Shown one piece after another: positions 18,418 to 27,273 of a DNA stretch of 64,000 nt (position 1 is its first letter; each line of letters starts with the position of its first letter). The notes under the pieces were generated by a model. The model was not told where the DNA came from. It ran no database searches and worked only from the letters and a program-made list of their open reading frames with translations. Source of the DNA: CANJBX01 sp035556735 (GTDB taxonomy: Bacteria > Pseudomonadota > Alphaproteobacteria > Rhizobiales > Xanthobacteraceae); assembly GCA_035556735.1 (NCBI GenBank), contig DATMFF010000015.1:1-64000 (forward strand). Direction: 5' to 3'. A program made the translations under genes and the position numbers.

Positions 18418-19292
18418 GCGCGCCCGATCCCGGAGCGAGCATCGCGAGCGCGCGCCGCGCCCTCGCCCGCGCGTTCCGGCTCGGCGGCCTCGACTCGCCC
18501 GATCCCGACGCGCGGCTGCTCCTCGAGCATGCGCTCGCGCTCGACCATGCCGGCCTGATCTCGGCGCAGGAGCGCGCACTCACCTCGGCCGAGCGCGAGC
18601 GCATCGCTGCGCTGGCGCGCCGGCGTCTGTCCGGCGAGCCGGTGGCGCGCATCCGCGGCAGCAAGGAGTTCTGGGGCCTGGAGCTCGAGGTCACCGACGC
18701 CGTGCTGGTGCCGCGGCCGGACACCGAGACGCTCGTCGAGACCGCACTCGCGCTGGTGCGGCCGGACGGCGCGCGTCCGCTGCGCATCGCCGACCTCGGC
18801 ACCGGCTCGGGCGCGCTGCTGATCGCGCTGCTGCACGAGTGGCCGGCCGCGCACGGCATCGCCACCGATCGGTCGCTCGCGGCGCTGGCGGTGGCGCGGC
18901 GCAACGCGGTCCGCCACGGCGTCGCGGCGCGCGCGGCCTTCGTCGCCTGCGATTTCGGCGCCGCGCTCGCGGGCGGCTTCGACCTCGTGGTGTCGAACCC
19001 GCCCTACATCCCGCACGGCGAGATCGCGGGGCTGGCGCCGGAGGTTCGCAACTTCGATCCGGCGCTGGCGCTTGACGGCGGGGCGGACGGTCTCGATGCC
19101 TACCGCGCCATCATCGCGGACGCGGCCCGGCTCCTGCGCCCGGGTGGTACGTTGATAGTCGAGGTCGGCCAGGGGCAGGCCGGCGCCGTTAACGCTTTGG
19201 TGACCGCGAACGCCCTCACGGCCCTGCCCACCCGCCCGGATCTGGCCGGCATCCCCCGGGCGGTGGTGGTCAGGCATGAGCCGGGGCCATGA
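18414..19292 (+). CDS. prmC: Release factor glutamine methyltransferase PrmC
   Basis: PrmC methylates the Gln of the GGQ motif in release factors. The 292-residue protein has the N-terminal helical substrate-binding part (GSKEFWGLELEV, VLVPRPDTETLVE), SAM motif ADLGTGSGALLIALL, and the catalytic NPPY at residues 195-198 in SNPPYIP. Translation starts at GTG inside the prfA stop (GTGA overlap), so the two are co-translated. The C-terminus is a little longer than usual but shows no frameshift. Confidence 0.96.
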   Translation: MSAPDPGASIASARRALARAFRLGGLDSPDPDARLLLEHALALDHAGLISAQERALTSAERERIAALARRRLSGEPVARIRGSKEFWGLELEVTDAVLVPRPDTETLVETALALVRPDGARPLRIADLGTGSGALLIALLHEWPAAHGIATDRSLAALAVARRNAVRHGVAARAAFVACDFGAALAGGFDLVVSNPPYIPHGEIAGLAPEVRNFDPALALDGGADGLDAYRAIIADAARLLRPGGTLIVEVGQGQAGAVNALVTANALTALPTRPDLAGIPRAVVVRHEPGP

Positions 19293-19794
19293 TCCAGCGC
19301 AAAAAATCGCTTGGATTGTCCCCCCGAAGCGACTAGATTTTTGGACAGGAATCGACCCAAGTATCGTGGGTGGCGTCGCGGATTGCCCCGAGCATGGCTC
19401 GCAGAGGCCGGCGGCGCCAGGAGGCAAGACCCAGCTTACCGATGACGACCTCGGCCCTGCAGCGGCCGATCAGGACGGCGGGGGGTTGCCGGATAAGTGC
19501 TTCATCGCGGATGGCCATCCGTTTCACTCGAAACGGCCGCTGTTGAACGTAAAGATGGGCGGCGCCACGGCTCGGCCGTGCAGCAGGGGCTGGCGACGGG
19601 TTCGCAAACAACAACGGTTACTGCAACGACCATAGAAGCAAGAAGGCCGGCGGCTCGGCATAAGAGCCATTGATGGCTGTCCGTCGTCGCCGGATGGGGT
19701 GGGGTGTGGGCGTGACCTGCACGAAAAACGCACTGAAAAGAGCAACCGGGCGGCGCGCGCTGCCGCAAATTCGGAGTGGGCGAACAAGCCAGTC
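19293..19794. other. 502-base gap before the DUF4167 gene, possible structured leader
   Basis: No convincing protein gene lies here. A candidate promoter, TTGGAT-16-CTAGAT (19311-19338), sits just after prmC, which would leave a leader of about 450 bases ahead of the DUF4167 ATG. Within it are a perfect 14-base palindrome CGGATGG/CCATCCG (19508-19521) and a hairpin CCGTTTC-actc-GAAACGG (19519-19536) that share three bases, so they cannot both form, and a third hairpin CACGGC-tcg-GCCGTG (19566-19580). A structured leader or small RNA is possible but unproven. Confidence 0.4.
19311..19338 (+). promoter_or_regulatory. Candidate promoter after prmC
   Basis: TTGGAT and CTAGAT separated by 16 bases, just past the prmC stop. 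It could drive the DUF4167 gene through a long leader, or a small RNA. Confidence 0.35.
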
Positions 19795-20508
19795 ATGAGG
19801 AACGGTCAGAACAAGCGTATGCGGGGACGCAATCGTGGCAAGAGCCACAATCCGCTGACGAAGGTCTACGAATCGAACGGACCGGACGTCAAAATCCGCG
19901 GAACCGCTTCGCATGTCGCGGACAAGTACATCCAGCTTGCGCGCGACGCGCAGGCGTCGGGCGATCCCGTCGGCGCCGAAAACTACTATCAGCACGCCGA
20001 GCACTATTTCCGCCTGATCGCCGCGGCGCAGGAGCAGTTCCGGCAGAATGCGCCGTTCTACGGCAACCGCCAGGACGGCAACGACATGCGCGAGAGCACC
20101 GGCAACGACATGCGCGACGGTGCGAGCTATGACGACGATGAGGGCGAGGAGGCGCCTGCGGGCGAGCAGCCTTCGTTCGGCACCCGCGATCCGCAGCCCT
20201 ACCTGCCGCGCGACGCGCAATTCTACGCCGGCAACGGCGAGCAGCCGCAGCCGCGCCAGAGCAACCACGCGAACGGCGACGACGGCGGCGTGGACCGCCT
20301 GCCCTCGTTCATCACCGGCGGCGCGCAGCCGCAGGGCCAGCAGCCGGGTCCGGGCTACGAGAACGGCGGCGGCGAACAGCGCTTCCAGGGCGAGCGCGGC
20401 GAGCGCGGGGGTTACGGCTATCGCCGGCGCCGCCATCGCCGCAGCGGCGGACCGCGCGGCGAGATGAGCAACGGCGCGCCGCACGAGGGCGACGACTCCG
20501 CGCACTAA
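19795..20508 (+). CDS. DUF4167 domain protein
   Basis: A 237-residue protein conserved in Alphaproteobacteria with no known role. The basic start RNGQNKRMRGRNRGK is followed by the conserved core NPLTKVYESNGPDVKIRGTA and ADKYIQLARDAQASGD, then YYQHAEHYFRLI, which looks helical and repeat-like. The rest is low-complexity, rich in Gln, Gly, Asn and acidic residues, ending in an Arg/His-rich patch (RRRRHRRSGG). The basic ends suggest nucleic-acid binding, which is inference. I use the ATG at 19795, where conservation begins. A perfect intrinsic terminator follows. Confidence 0.9.
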   Translation: MRNGQNKRMRGRNRGKSHNPLTKVYESNGPDVKIRGTASHVADKYIQLARDAQASGDPVGAENYYQHAEHYFRLIAAAQEQFRQNAPFYGNRQDGNDMRESTGNDMRDGASYDDDEGEEAPAGEQPSFGTRDPQPYLPRDAQFYAGNGEQPQPRQSNHANGDDGGVDRLPSFITGGAQPQGQQPGPGYENGGGEQRFQGERGERGGYGYRRRRHRRSGGPRGEMSNGAPHEGDDSAH

Positions 20509-20546
20509 GAGCATGATCCCGAAAGCCGGGATTGCGACCGCCAACG

Positions 20547-20580
20547 AAAAATGCCCGGACCTCGTCCGGGCATTTTTGTT
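20547..20580 (+). terminator. Strong intrinsic terminator after the DUF4167 gene
   Basis: A perfect 14-bp stem, AAAAATGCCCGGAC and GTCCGGGCATTTTT, with a three-base loop and a T-run at its 3' side. The A-run on the left arm makes it potentially active on the other strand too. Confidence 0.95.
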
Positions 20581-20604
20581 TGCGCCACGGGACGACCCGC
20601 ACGC

Positions 20605-20696
20605 GTCATTGCGAGGAGCGCAGCGACGACGCAATCCAGTCCGAGTTCAAGCCCGGCCGTCAGGGATCACTAGATGCCCGCATGCGCGGGCATGAC
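20605..20696. repeat. Chimeric dispersed repeat (families B and D)
   Basis: The left part, GTCATTGCGAGGAGCGCAGC on to GCAATCCAG (20605-20639), matches one arm of the 91-base palindrome at 49553. The right part, ATGCCCGC-atgc-GCGGGCAT then GAC (20674-20696), is the hairpin of the repeats that flank the GIY-YIG gene. The whole begins GTCAT and ends ATGAC, so two half-elements seem joined into a new one. Confidence 0.75.
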
Positions 20697-20727
20697 AAAG
20701 CTAAGCGGGTACACTGCTGGGCGCGCG

Positions 20728-22308
20728 CTACTGCGCCGCGTCCAGGAAGAACGTCTCCATCAGCCCGGCGCCCTTGATCTCCTGCGGCCCGCGCGGCGAG
20801 AGGCGGAAGCCGCCCGCGAGCCGCAGCGCCAACGGCTTGCTCACGTGGATGCGGCCGGGCAGCCCGTGCGATTCCATGCGGCTTGCGATGTTCACCGTGC
20901 TGCCCCAGACGTCGTAGGCGAACTTGCGCTCGCCGATCACGCCCGCCACGGCCGGGCCGGTGTGCAACCCGATGCGCAGCCCCACCGGCGCGCCGGTCTG
21001 CGCGATCAGGTCGTCGAGCGCCGCGCGCATCGCCAGCGCGAGCTGCGCGGCCGCCTGCGCATGATCCGCGCGCGGCTCGGGAATGCCCACCGCCACCATG
21101 TAGGCATCGCCGATGGTCTTGATCTTCTCCGCGCCGAAGCGGTCGGCGAGGCGGTCGAACTGCGAGAAGACGAGGTTGAGGAATCCGACCACGTCGGCCG
21201 GCGGCAGCCCGGCCGCGAACGGGGTGAAGTCGACGAGATCGGCGAACAGGATCGTCGCCTCGGAGATGTGGTCGGCGATCATGCCGCTGCCGTCGTTGAT
21301 GCGCTCGACCACCGCCTGCGGCAGGATGCTCAGCAGCAGCGCCTCGTTGCGCTCCTTGGCCTCCTTGATCTCGCGCATCATCTCGCGCTCGCGGTCGCGC
21401 AGGAACTTGTTCTCGAGCGAGGCGTGAATGCGCGCGCGCAGGAGCGGCGGCGCGAACGGCTTGGGCAGGTAGTCGACGGCGCCGGCTTCGATGCAGCGCA
21501 CGATCGAGTCGAGCTCGTCGAGCGCCGAGATCATGATCACCGGGATGTCGCTCGTGCGCGCATCGCCCTTGAGCCGCAGCAGCGCCTCGTAGCCGCTCAC
21601 GTCCGGCATCAGCACGTCGAGCAGGATGAGGTCGAAAAGCTGCGTGTCGAGGCGGGCGAAGGCCTCGCCCGCCGAGGCGGCGGCTTCCACCGCGTGGCCG
21701 TCGCGCGCGAGCTGGCGCGCCAGCAGGTCGCGGTTGGATTCGTTGTCGTCGACGACCAGGATGCGCCCCGTCATGCTGCGCGCCGGGAGCGGCGCTGCCG
21801 CGGTCCTCATCGCGTCGAGCACGCGCGCGGCGCCGTCGAGCGCGAATGACGTGCCGTCCTCCGCCTGTCCGGTGTAAGCGACGAGCGCGTCGACCCGCGC
21901 CAAGAGGTCGTTGGCGGACGCGAGCAGGCGGTTGAGATCGGGCAGCAACGCGTCATGGCCGCTGTCGGACGCGTCCTCCAGGATCATCTCGCCGTAGCCT
22001 TTGACGGCGTTGATCGGCGTGCGCAGGTCGTGCCGCAGCCTGGCGCGGTAATCCTCGATGTCAGCCGGCACGTCGCTCTGGGCGAGGACCTGATCGAGCA
22101 GTTGCTGCAGCGCCGCGCCGGCCGCGCCGATGCGCTCGAGATCGGCGCAATAGGCGGTCAGGCCGAGTTCTTCGGCGTCCTCCAGCAGGATCTCGGCGAA
22201 GCCGGCGATCGCCGCCGCAGGCGCCACGAATTCCTGGCGCAGATGCGCGCGCAGCGCGGCCAGCAGCCGGGCGGCTTCGCGCGAATCCTGGCTGGGCGGC
22301 GGGTTCAT
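20728..22308 (-). CDS. Receiver-adenylate cyclase with histidine-phosphotransfer-like N-terminus
   Basis: A 526-residue signalling enzyme predicted to make cAMP. The first 150 residues contain two helical hairpins like histidine-kinase dimerisation domains; the second has RHDLRTPINAVKGYGEM with His93, and no ATPase domain follows. A receiver domain (about 181-300) has Asp231 in LILLDVLMP and Lys283. The class III cyclase domain (about 345-500) has metal ligands D357 and D401, adenine-selecting K397 and D466, and N473/R477, so adenylate rather than guanylate cyclase is expected. Its ATG overlaps the stop of the receiver gene upstream (TGATG). Confidence 0.93.
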   Translation of the reverse strand: MNPPPSQDSREAARLLAALRAHLRQEFVAPAAAIAGFAEILLEDAEELGLTAYCADLERIGAAGAALQQLLDQVLAQSDVPADIEDYRARLRHDLRTPINAVKGYGEMILEDASDSGHDALLPDLNRLLASANDLLARVDALVAYTGQAEDGTSFALDGAARVLDAMRTAAAPLPARSMTGRILVVDDNESNRDLLARQLARDGHAVEAAASAGEAFARLDTQLFDLILLDVLMPDVSGYEALLRLKGDARTSDIPVIMISALDELDSIVRCIEAGAVDYLPKPFAPPLLRARIHASLENKFLRDREREMMREIKEAKERNEALLLSILPQAVVERINDGSGMIADHISEATILFADLVDFTPFAAGLPPADVVGFLNLVFSQFDRLADRFGAEKIKTIGDAYMVAVGIPEPRADHAQAAAQLALAMRAALDDLIAQTGAPVGLRIGLHTGPAVAGVIGERKFAYDVWGSTVNIASRMESHGLPGRIHVSKPLALRLAGGFRLSPRGPQEIKGAGLMETFFLDAAQ

Positions 22309-22676
22309 CAGCCGGCCATCAACGCCTTCATCTTTTCCAGAAGGCGGGGCAGCTCGATCGGCTTGGTGTCGAAGTCGTCGCAGCCGGCCGCCAGCGCCTT
22401 CTCCTTGTCCGACGGCATGGCGTGCGCGGTCAGCGCGATGACGGGAATGCCCGCCGTATCGGGATTGGACTTGAGCTGACGCGTGGCGTCCCAGCCGTCG
22501 AGCACCGGCAGGCTCATGTCCATCAGGATGAGATCGGGGGTCTCGCTCGTGGCCATCGCCACGCCCTCCTGCCCGTTCACGGCCATCACGACCTCGAAGC
22601 CGTTGCGCGCGAGCCGCCGCGAGAGCATGTCCCGGTTCATCTCGTTGTCCTCGACCAGCAGTATCTTCGCCATCAT
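22308..22676 (-). CDS. Single-domain response regulator
   Basis: A receiver-only protein of about 122 residues starting MMAKILLVEDNEMNRDMLSR. The phospho-acceptor lies in LILMDMSLPVLDGWDA, the switch Thr in VIALTAHAM, and the conserved Lys in FDTKPIE. There is no output domain, as in DivK-like shuttle regulators that carry phosphate between kinase and effector. It lies between the hybrid kinase (12 bases upstream) and the cyclase (one-base overlap), so it is likely the phosphate carrier of this operon. ATG 22676 or 22673 could both serve. Confidence 0.95.
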   Translation of the reverse strand: MMAKILLVEDNEMNRDMLSRRLARNGFEVVMAVNGQEGVAMATSETPDLILMDMSLPVLDGWDATRQLKSNPDTAGIPVIALTAHAMPSDKEKALAAGCDDFDTKPIELPRLLEKMKALMAG

Positions 22677-22687
22677 CCGCCTTTCCG

Positions 22688-25426
22688 TTATTCCGCCGCT
22701 TCCGAGACCTGGCGGACGATGGTCGCCAGGGCCGGTCCGAGCGACGACATGGGTTGCGCCCCCTTCGTCAGCACCAGCAGTGTGCGTTCGTTGATCAGCC
22801 TGCGCTCCGCGTCCGTGAGCTCCTTCGCGGTCAGCACGACGATCGGGATGTGACGCGTCGCGGCGTCGGCCTGCACGCGCTCCAGGAACTCGAACCCGTC
22901 CATCACCGGCATCATCAGGTCGAGCAGCACCAGCGCCGGCGCGCGGTTGTTGGCGAGCCAGTCGAGCGCGGCCTTGCCGTTCTCCGCTTCGGCGATGCGG
23001 ATACCGGTCTTCTCGACCGTCGAGCGCACGATCTCGCGCACGTCGGGATCGTCGTCCACGACGAGCACGGTCTGGCCCTGGGCGCGCGCCGAGAAGCGCC
23101 GCAGCAATTCGATCAGGCGCGGCCGGTCCACCGGTTTGGTCATGTATTCGGCCGCGCCGAGCGAATAGCCGAGCGTGCGGTCGTCGATGATCGTGAGCAT
23201 GATCACCGGGATGTGCGCGAGCTTGGGATCGGACTTGAAGCGGGTGAGCACGCTCCAACCGTCGACGCTCGGCATCATCACGTCGAGGGTGACGACGTCC
23301 GGATCCTGCGTGCGTGCGATCTCCAGCGCCTCCTCGCCGTCGTAGGCGTGCAGCAGGCGATAGCCTTCCTTGGTCAGCGTCATGCGCAGCACGTCGTGCA
23401 CCGCCGGATCGTCGTCGACGATCAGCACGCGGCGGCCGGAGGCCGACCCGCTCGCGGCCGGCGCGTCGTCGGGCGCGGCCGGCGCCTCGGCACGGCCGCC
23501 GCCGTCCGGCAGGCGGATGGTGAAGACCGAGCCTGCGCCCGGCGTGCTCGCCACCTCGATCGTGCCGCCGAGCATGGTGCAGAAATGCCTGGTGATGGTG
23601 AGCCCGAGGCCGGTGCCGCCGAAGTTGCGCGTGGTGCTGGAGTCGGCCTGGGTGAAGGCCTGGAACAGACGGCCGATCTGCTCCTGCGACATGCCGATGC
23701 CGGAATCATTCACGGCGAAGTCGAACATCGCCCGGCCGCCGGCCTCGCGCCGCGCCACCGTCAGCGTCACGGTGCCGCTCTTGGTGAACTTCGCCGCGTT
23801 GCTGAGCAGGTTGATCAGGCTCTGCTTGAGCTTGACGAGATCGACCCGCATCGAGCCGATGTCGTCCGGCACGTGGATGTCGAGCCGGTTGCCGTTGCCC
23901 GCCATCAGCGGCGCCACCAGGGCGCGCACGTCGGCCACCAGCTTGACGAGGTCGACGTCCTCGAAATGAAGGTCCATGCGGCCCGCCTCGATCTTGGACA
24001 GATCGAGGATGTCGTTGATAAGGCCGAGCAGGTGCTTGCCCGCCGCCTCGATCTTGGCGAGATCGCCCTCGCTCGCGCCGTCGCCGCGGTCGACCGCATC
24101 CTCGCGCAGGATCTCGCTGTAGCCGATGATGGCGTTGAGCGGCGTGCGCAGCTCGTGACTCATGTTGGCGAGGAACGCCGACTTGGTGCGCGAGGCCGCT
24201 TCCGCCTCGAAGCGGGCGCGCTCGGCTTCCTCACGCGCGTGATGGATCTCGCGCGCGTTGTCGCGGAACACGGCGAGCGCGCGGCTCATGTCGCCGAGTT
24301 CGTCGGCTCCGGCCGCGGGAATGTCCGCGTCGAGCTTGCCGCCGGCGACCGCCGTCATGCTGGCGGTGAGGTGGCGCAGCCGCGCAACCACGTAGCGCAC
24401 GACGAACAGCCAGCCGATCAGCAGCGCCGCGACGAGGCTTGCGGCGGCGAGCGCGATCAGCCAGTAGCGGCTGCTCTCGAGCGCCGAGGCCGTGAGCTGC
24501 GTCGCCGAGGCGGCCTCCTCCTCGGCGGTGGCGACGAGCGCGTTGACCTCGGCCTCCAGATCGGCCGCGAGCTTGCGCAACCCCGACTGCAACTCGTCCG
24601 CGCTTGCCTGCTGCTCGAGCTCGCGCGCGCGCAGCACGAACACGCCGGTCGCCGGATTTCCGAGTTCACCGAACGATTGGACTGCCGCCTGCAGGGCGGC
24701 GCCGGCCTGCGGGTCGCCCGCCTGCGCGCTCAGCGGGTCGACCGCGCCCGCGATGCGCTCGCGCGCGGCCTCGAACTGCTCCTGCAGCGGCCTGAGCCGC
24801 GCGGCGCGCGGCACAGACAGCGCCTGGTGCAGGAAGTCCGCGGCCATGTAGGCCTGCGCGCGCAACTCGGTCGCGGCTGCGACGGTGGCTTCCTGCGCAA
24901 CGAAAGGCCCGAGGCTGCCGGCGAGCGTCTCCATCGCGGGACGGATGCGCGCGCGCAGCCGCGTGCGCTGCGAGACCGTATAAATCTTGGCCTGGATGAT
25001 GCGATCGAGCTCGCCGAGCCGGGAGTCGATGCCGGCGATCAGCGTCTGCAGCCGCGTCACCTCGGTGCCGGCCGAGACCGCGCGCAACTGGGCGAGCGCA
25101 CTCCAGAGCCTGCCGATGCGATCGGTCGCTTCCGACATCTCGTTGAAGCGCTGGACCTCGGTGGTCGCGTCGGCGAGCTGCGCGCCGCTGGCGGCGATGG
25201 CCTTGGCGGAGCTCTCGACCGCCAGGGCATAGCGCACCGCGGGCATGCTGCGGCCGGTGAGCCGCGCCATCACCGAATCGATGTTCTGGAACTGCACCAG
25301 CGCCACCCAGGTGGCGATCACGGTGAGGAGCGCCGTCAGCACGAAGGCCGCGACCAGCTTGCCGGCCACGGTCTGGTACCACGAACGCCGATCGACCTTT
25401 GGCGGGAGCGTGTGGGCGCTCGTCAT
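22688..25426 (-). CDS. Hybrid sensor histidine kinase with two receiver domains
   Basis: A 912-residue inner-membrane kinase. Two membrane helices (about 22-44 and 322-346) bracket a long, mostly helical periplasmic sensor. A HAMP linker (about 342-395) leads to the HisKA domain with His424 in NMSHELRTPLNAIIGYSEIL and an ATPase domain (NLLSNAAKFT, DSGIGM, FGGTGLGLTI). Two receivers follow: VLIVDDDPAVHDVL with acceptor in VVTLDVMMPSVDGW, and VLVVDDDPDVREIV with acceptor in LVLLDLMMPVMDGF. It is the first gene of the operon with the receiver and the cyclase. The sensed signal is unknown. Confidence 0.96.
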   Translation of the reverse strand: MTSAHTLPPKVDRRSWYQTVAGKLVAAFVLTALLTVIATWVALVQFQNIDSVMARLTGRSMPAVRYALAVESSAKAIAASGAQLADATTEVQRFNEMSEATDRIGRLWSALAQLRAVSAGTEVTRLQTLIAGIDSRLGELDRIIQAKIYTVSQRTRLRARIRPAMETLAGSLGPFVAQEATVAAATELRAQAYMAADFLHQALSVPRAARLRPLQEQFEAARERIAGAVDPLSAQAGDPQAGAALQAAVQSFGELGNPATGVFVLRARELEQQASADELQSGLRKLAADLEAEVNALVATAEEEAASATQLTASALESSRYWLIALAAASLVAALLIGWLFVVRYVVARLRHLTASMTAVAGGKLDADIPAAGADELGDMSRALAVFRDNAREIHHAREEAERARFEAEAASRTKSAFLANMSHELRTPLNAIIGYSEILREDAVDRGDGASEGDLAKIEAAGKHLLGLINDILDLSKIEAGRMDLHFEDVDLVKLVADVRALVAPLMAGNGNRLDIHVPDDIGSMRVDLVKLKQSLINLLSNAAKFTKSGTVTLTVARREAGGRAMFDFAVNDSGIGMSQEQIGRLFQAFTQADSSTTRNFGGTGLGLTITRHFCTMLGGTIEVASTPGAGSVFTIRLPDGGGRAEAPAAPDDAPAASGSASGRRVLIVDDDPAVHDVLRMTLTKEGYRLLHAYDGEEALEIARTQDPDVVTLDVMMPSVDGWSVLTRFKSDPKLAHIPVIMLTIIDDRTLGYSLGAAEYMTKPVDRPRLIELLRRFSARAQGQTVLVVDDDPDVREIVRSTVEKTGIRIAEAENGKAALDWLANNRAPALVLLDLMMPVMDGFEFLERVQADAATRHIPIVVLTAKELTDAERRLINERTLLVLTKGAQPMSSLGPALATIVRQVSEAAE

Positions 25427-25572
25427 CCCCTCCCCCGAGGAACCCGTGTGCGGAGCGTTTTTTCTACGCTGTCTCGCCGCTCATTGGAATGAACAAATCT
25501 GCCCGCGTCTCGCGGATGGTCCAGGGCCCTCGGCCGCGATTGCGGCCATTGTTGGCGCCCGCCGCGGTTCGT

Positions 25573-26310
25573 TCAGTTGAGCACGCGCGGAGTGGGCGCC
25601 AAGGCAGGATTGAGCGCGGGAATGAGCTGCCGGCGCTCGCGGCGCGCCTGGATGGGGCGGTAAACCTGCTTCGTCGCCTCGACGAGATAGACGCCGGCGA
25701 ACGGCCCCCACAGGATCACGCCGGTGCGCTCCCACGCCGCCGACGAGCGCAGGAACCAGCCGCGCGCGATCGGCGGCATGTACAGCGCCTCGCCCCACGA
25801 CGTCGGCGTGAACCACGCGTCGCGCAGGAGCTGCACGATCTGCGTGCGCGAATAGGGCCGCCCGTGGCCGAACGGTGTCGTGTCCATGCGCGCCCACAGT
25901 CCGCGGCGGTTGGGCACCACCGCGAGCAGCTTGCCGCCGGCGTTGAGCACGCGCCACACCTCGCGCAGGAGCGCGCCGGCGTCCTCCGACATCTCCAGCG
26001 CATGCACCAGCATGACGCGGTCCACCGAGGAATCGGGCAGCGGCATGTCGTAAGGATCGACGAGGCTGGTGAGCGTGGGACGTGCGCTCGGCCACTTCAC
26101 CACGCCCTGGCTCATGGGCATGAAGGCGAGGCAGCGTTCCGCCTCTTCGCGGAACAGACCGAGATAGGGCGTCGCATAGCCGACACCGACCACCGACAGC
26201 CCGTGCGTGTCGCCCCACAGCGAGCGGATGCCGCGTCCGACAAAGCGGCGGGCCACCGTCCCGAGGCGCTGGGAGTAGAAGTTGCGCAGGTCGACGACGT
26301 CGAGCGACAT
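25573..26310 (-). CDS. Class I SAM-dependent methyltransferase-like protein
   Basis: A 245-residue protein with methyltransferase fold features: VVGVGYATPYLGLF as the SAM loop, then YDMPLPDSSVDRVMLVHALEMSEDAGALLREVWRVL (in part) as the usual post-I and acidic strand. The N-terminus MSLDVVDLRNFYSQRLGTVARRFVGRGIRSLW is conserved among alphaproteobacterial relatives that sit next to gloB, as here. The substrate is unknown. It is divergent from gloB across 131 bases. The C-terminus (RRERRQLIPALNPALAPTPR) looks disordered. Confidence 0.88.
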   Translation of the reverse strand: MSLDVVDLRNFYSQRLGTVARRFVGRGIRSLWGDTHGLSVVGVGYATPYLGLFREEAERCLAFMPMSQGVVKWPSARPTLTSLVDPYDMPLPDSSVDRVMLVHALEMSEDAGALLREVWRVLNAGGKLLAVVPNRRGLWARMDTTPFGHGRPYSRTQIVQLLRDAWFTPTSWGEALYMPPIARGWFLRSSAAWERTGVILWGPFAGVYLVEATKQVYRPIQARRERRQLIPALNPALAPTPRVLN

Positions 26311-26441
26311 GGCCGGAAATTAGCACGAATCCTTTGGCAATGATTTGCGGCCCGCGGGCAAATTGCCGCCATTGCGGCGGGACAGCCCGGATACTATGCG
26401 TTAAGCAAAGCCGCGCGTGCACGATGACGGAGCGAAGGACC

Positions 26442-27209
26442 ATGGCCGCACAGACCCATCTTTTCCGCTGCCTGCAGGACAATTTCGGCGTGCTCGTGCA
26501 CGACCCCGCGACCGGCGCCACCGCCTCCATCGATGCGCCGGAAGCGGCGCCGGTGGAGGCCGCCCTCAAACAGACCGGCTGGAAGCTCACCGACATCCTC
26601 GTCACCCACCATCACGGCGACCACACCGGCGGCATCGCCGAGCTCAAGCAACGGCACGGCTGCAAGGTCACCGCGCCGCGCGGCGAGGCGCAGCGTATTC
26701 CCGCCGTCGATGTGCAGGTCGGGGAAGGCGACACCGTCTCCGTCGGCTCGCTGTCGGCCAAGGTCATCGAGACGCCGGGCCACACCGCCGGCCACATCGC
26801 CTACTGGTTCGACGCCGACAAGCTCGCCTTCGTCGGCGATACGCTGTTCTCGATCGGCTGCGGCCGCGTGATCGAGGGCAATCCGCCGATGATGTGGGCC
26901 TCGCTGCTCAAGCTGCGCGCGCTGCCCGACGACACGCAGGTGTTCTGCGGGCACGAGTACACCGCCGCCAACATCCGCTTCTGCAAGACCATCGAGCCCG
27001 ACAACGCCGATCTCATCGCGCGCGAGAAAGAGGTCGAGACGCTGCTCGCCGCCGGCAAGCCGACGGTTCCCTCACTGCTCGGCGCGGAGAAGCGGGCGAA
27101 CACGTTCCTGCGCGCCGACGATCCCAAGGTCGCCGCCGCCGTCGGCCTCGCCGGGCGTCCGGCTGCCGACGTCTTCGCCGAGGTGCGCGAGCGCAAGAAC
27201 AAGTTCTGA
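26442..27209 (+). CDS. gloB: Hydroxyacylglutathione hydrolase (glyoxalase II)
   Basis: Glyoxalase II hydrolyses S-lactoylglutathione to lactate and glutathione, finishing methylglyoxal detoxification. The 255-residue metallo-beta-lactamase-fold enzyme has the dinuclear-metal motif THHHGDH at residues 55-61, then ETPGHTAGHIAY, FVGDTLFSIGCGRV and the FCGHEYTAANIRF segment. The C-terminal glutathione-binding helix region is complete. I use the ATG at 26442 (MAAQTHLF) with GAAGGA just upstream; an ATG at 26424 in frame is also possible. Confidence 0.96.
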   Translation: MAAQTHLFRCLQDNFGVLVHDPATGATASIDAPEAAPVEAALKQTGWKLTDILVTHHHGDHTGGIAELKQRHGCKVTAPRGEAQRIPAVDVQVGEGDTVSVGSLSAKVIETPGHTAGHIAYWFDADKLAFVGDTLFSIGCGRVIEGNPPMMWASLLKLRALPDDTQVFCGHEYTAANIRFCKTIEPDNADLIAREKEVETLLAAGKPTVPSLLGAEKRANTFLRADDPKVAAAVGLAGRPAADVFAEVRERKNKF

Positions 27210-27273
27210 CGTCTGCCTCCGCATGGCACCAAACGCCGCTCCGCGCGTTAGGGGCTGACGGAGGAGCGATCTC

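Noticed and set aside
19606..19665. A short tag-like frame GCAAACAACAACGG onward ending in TAA, considered as a tmRNA tag
   Set aside because: The tag does not end in the usual Ala-Ala, and I see no tRNA-like acceptor part nearby.
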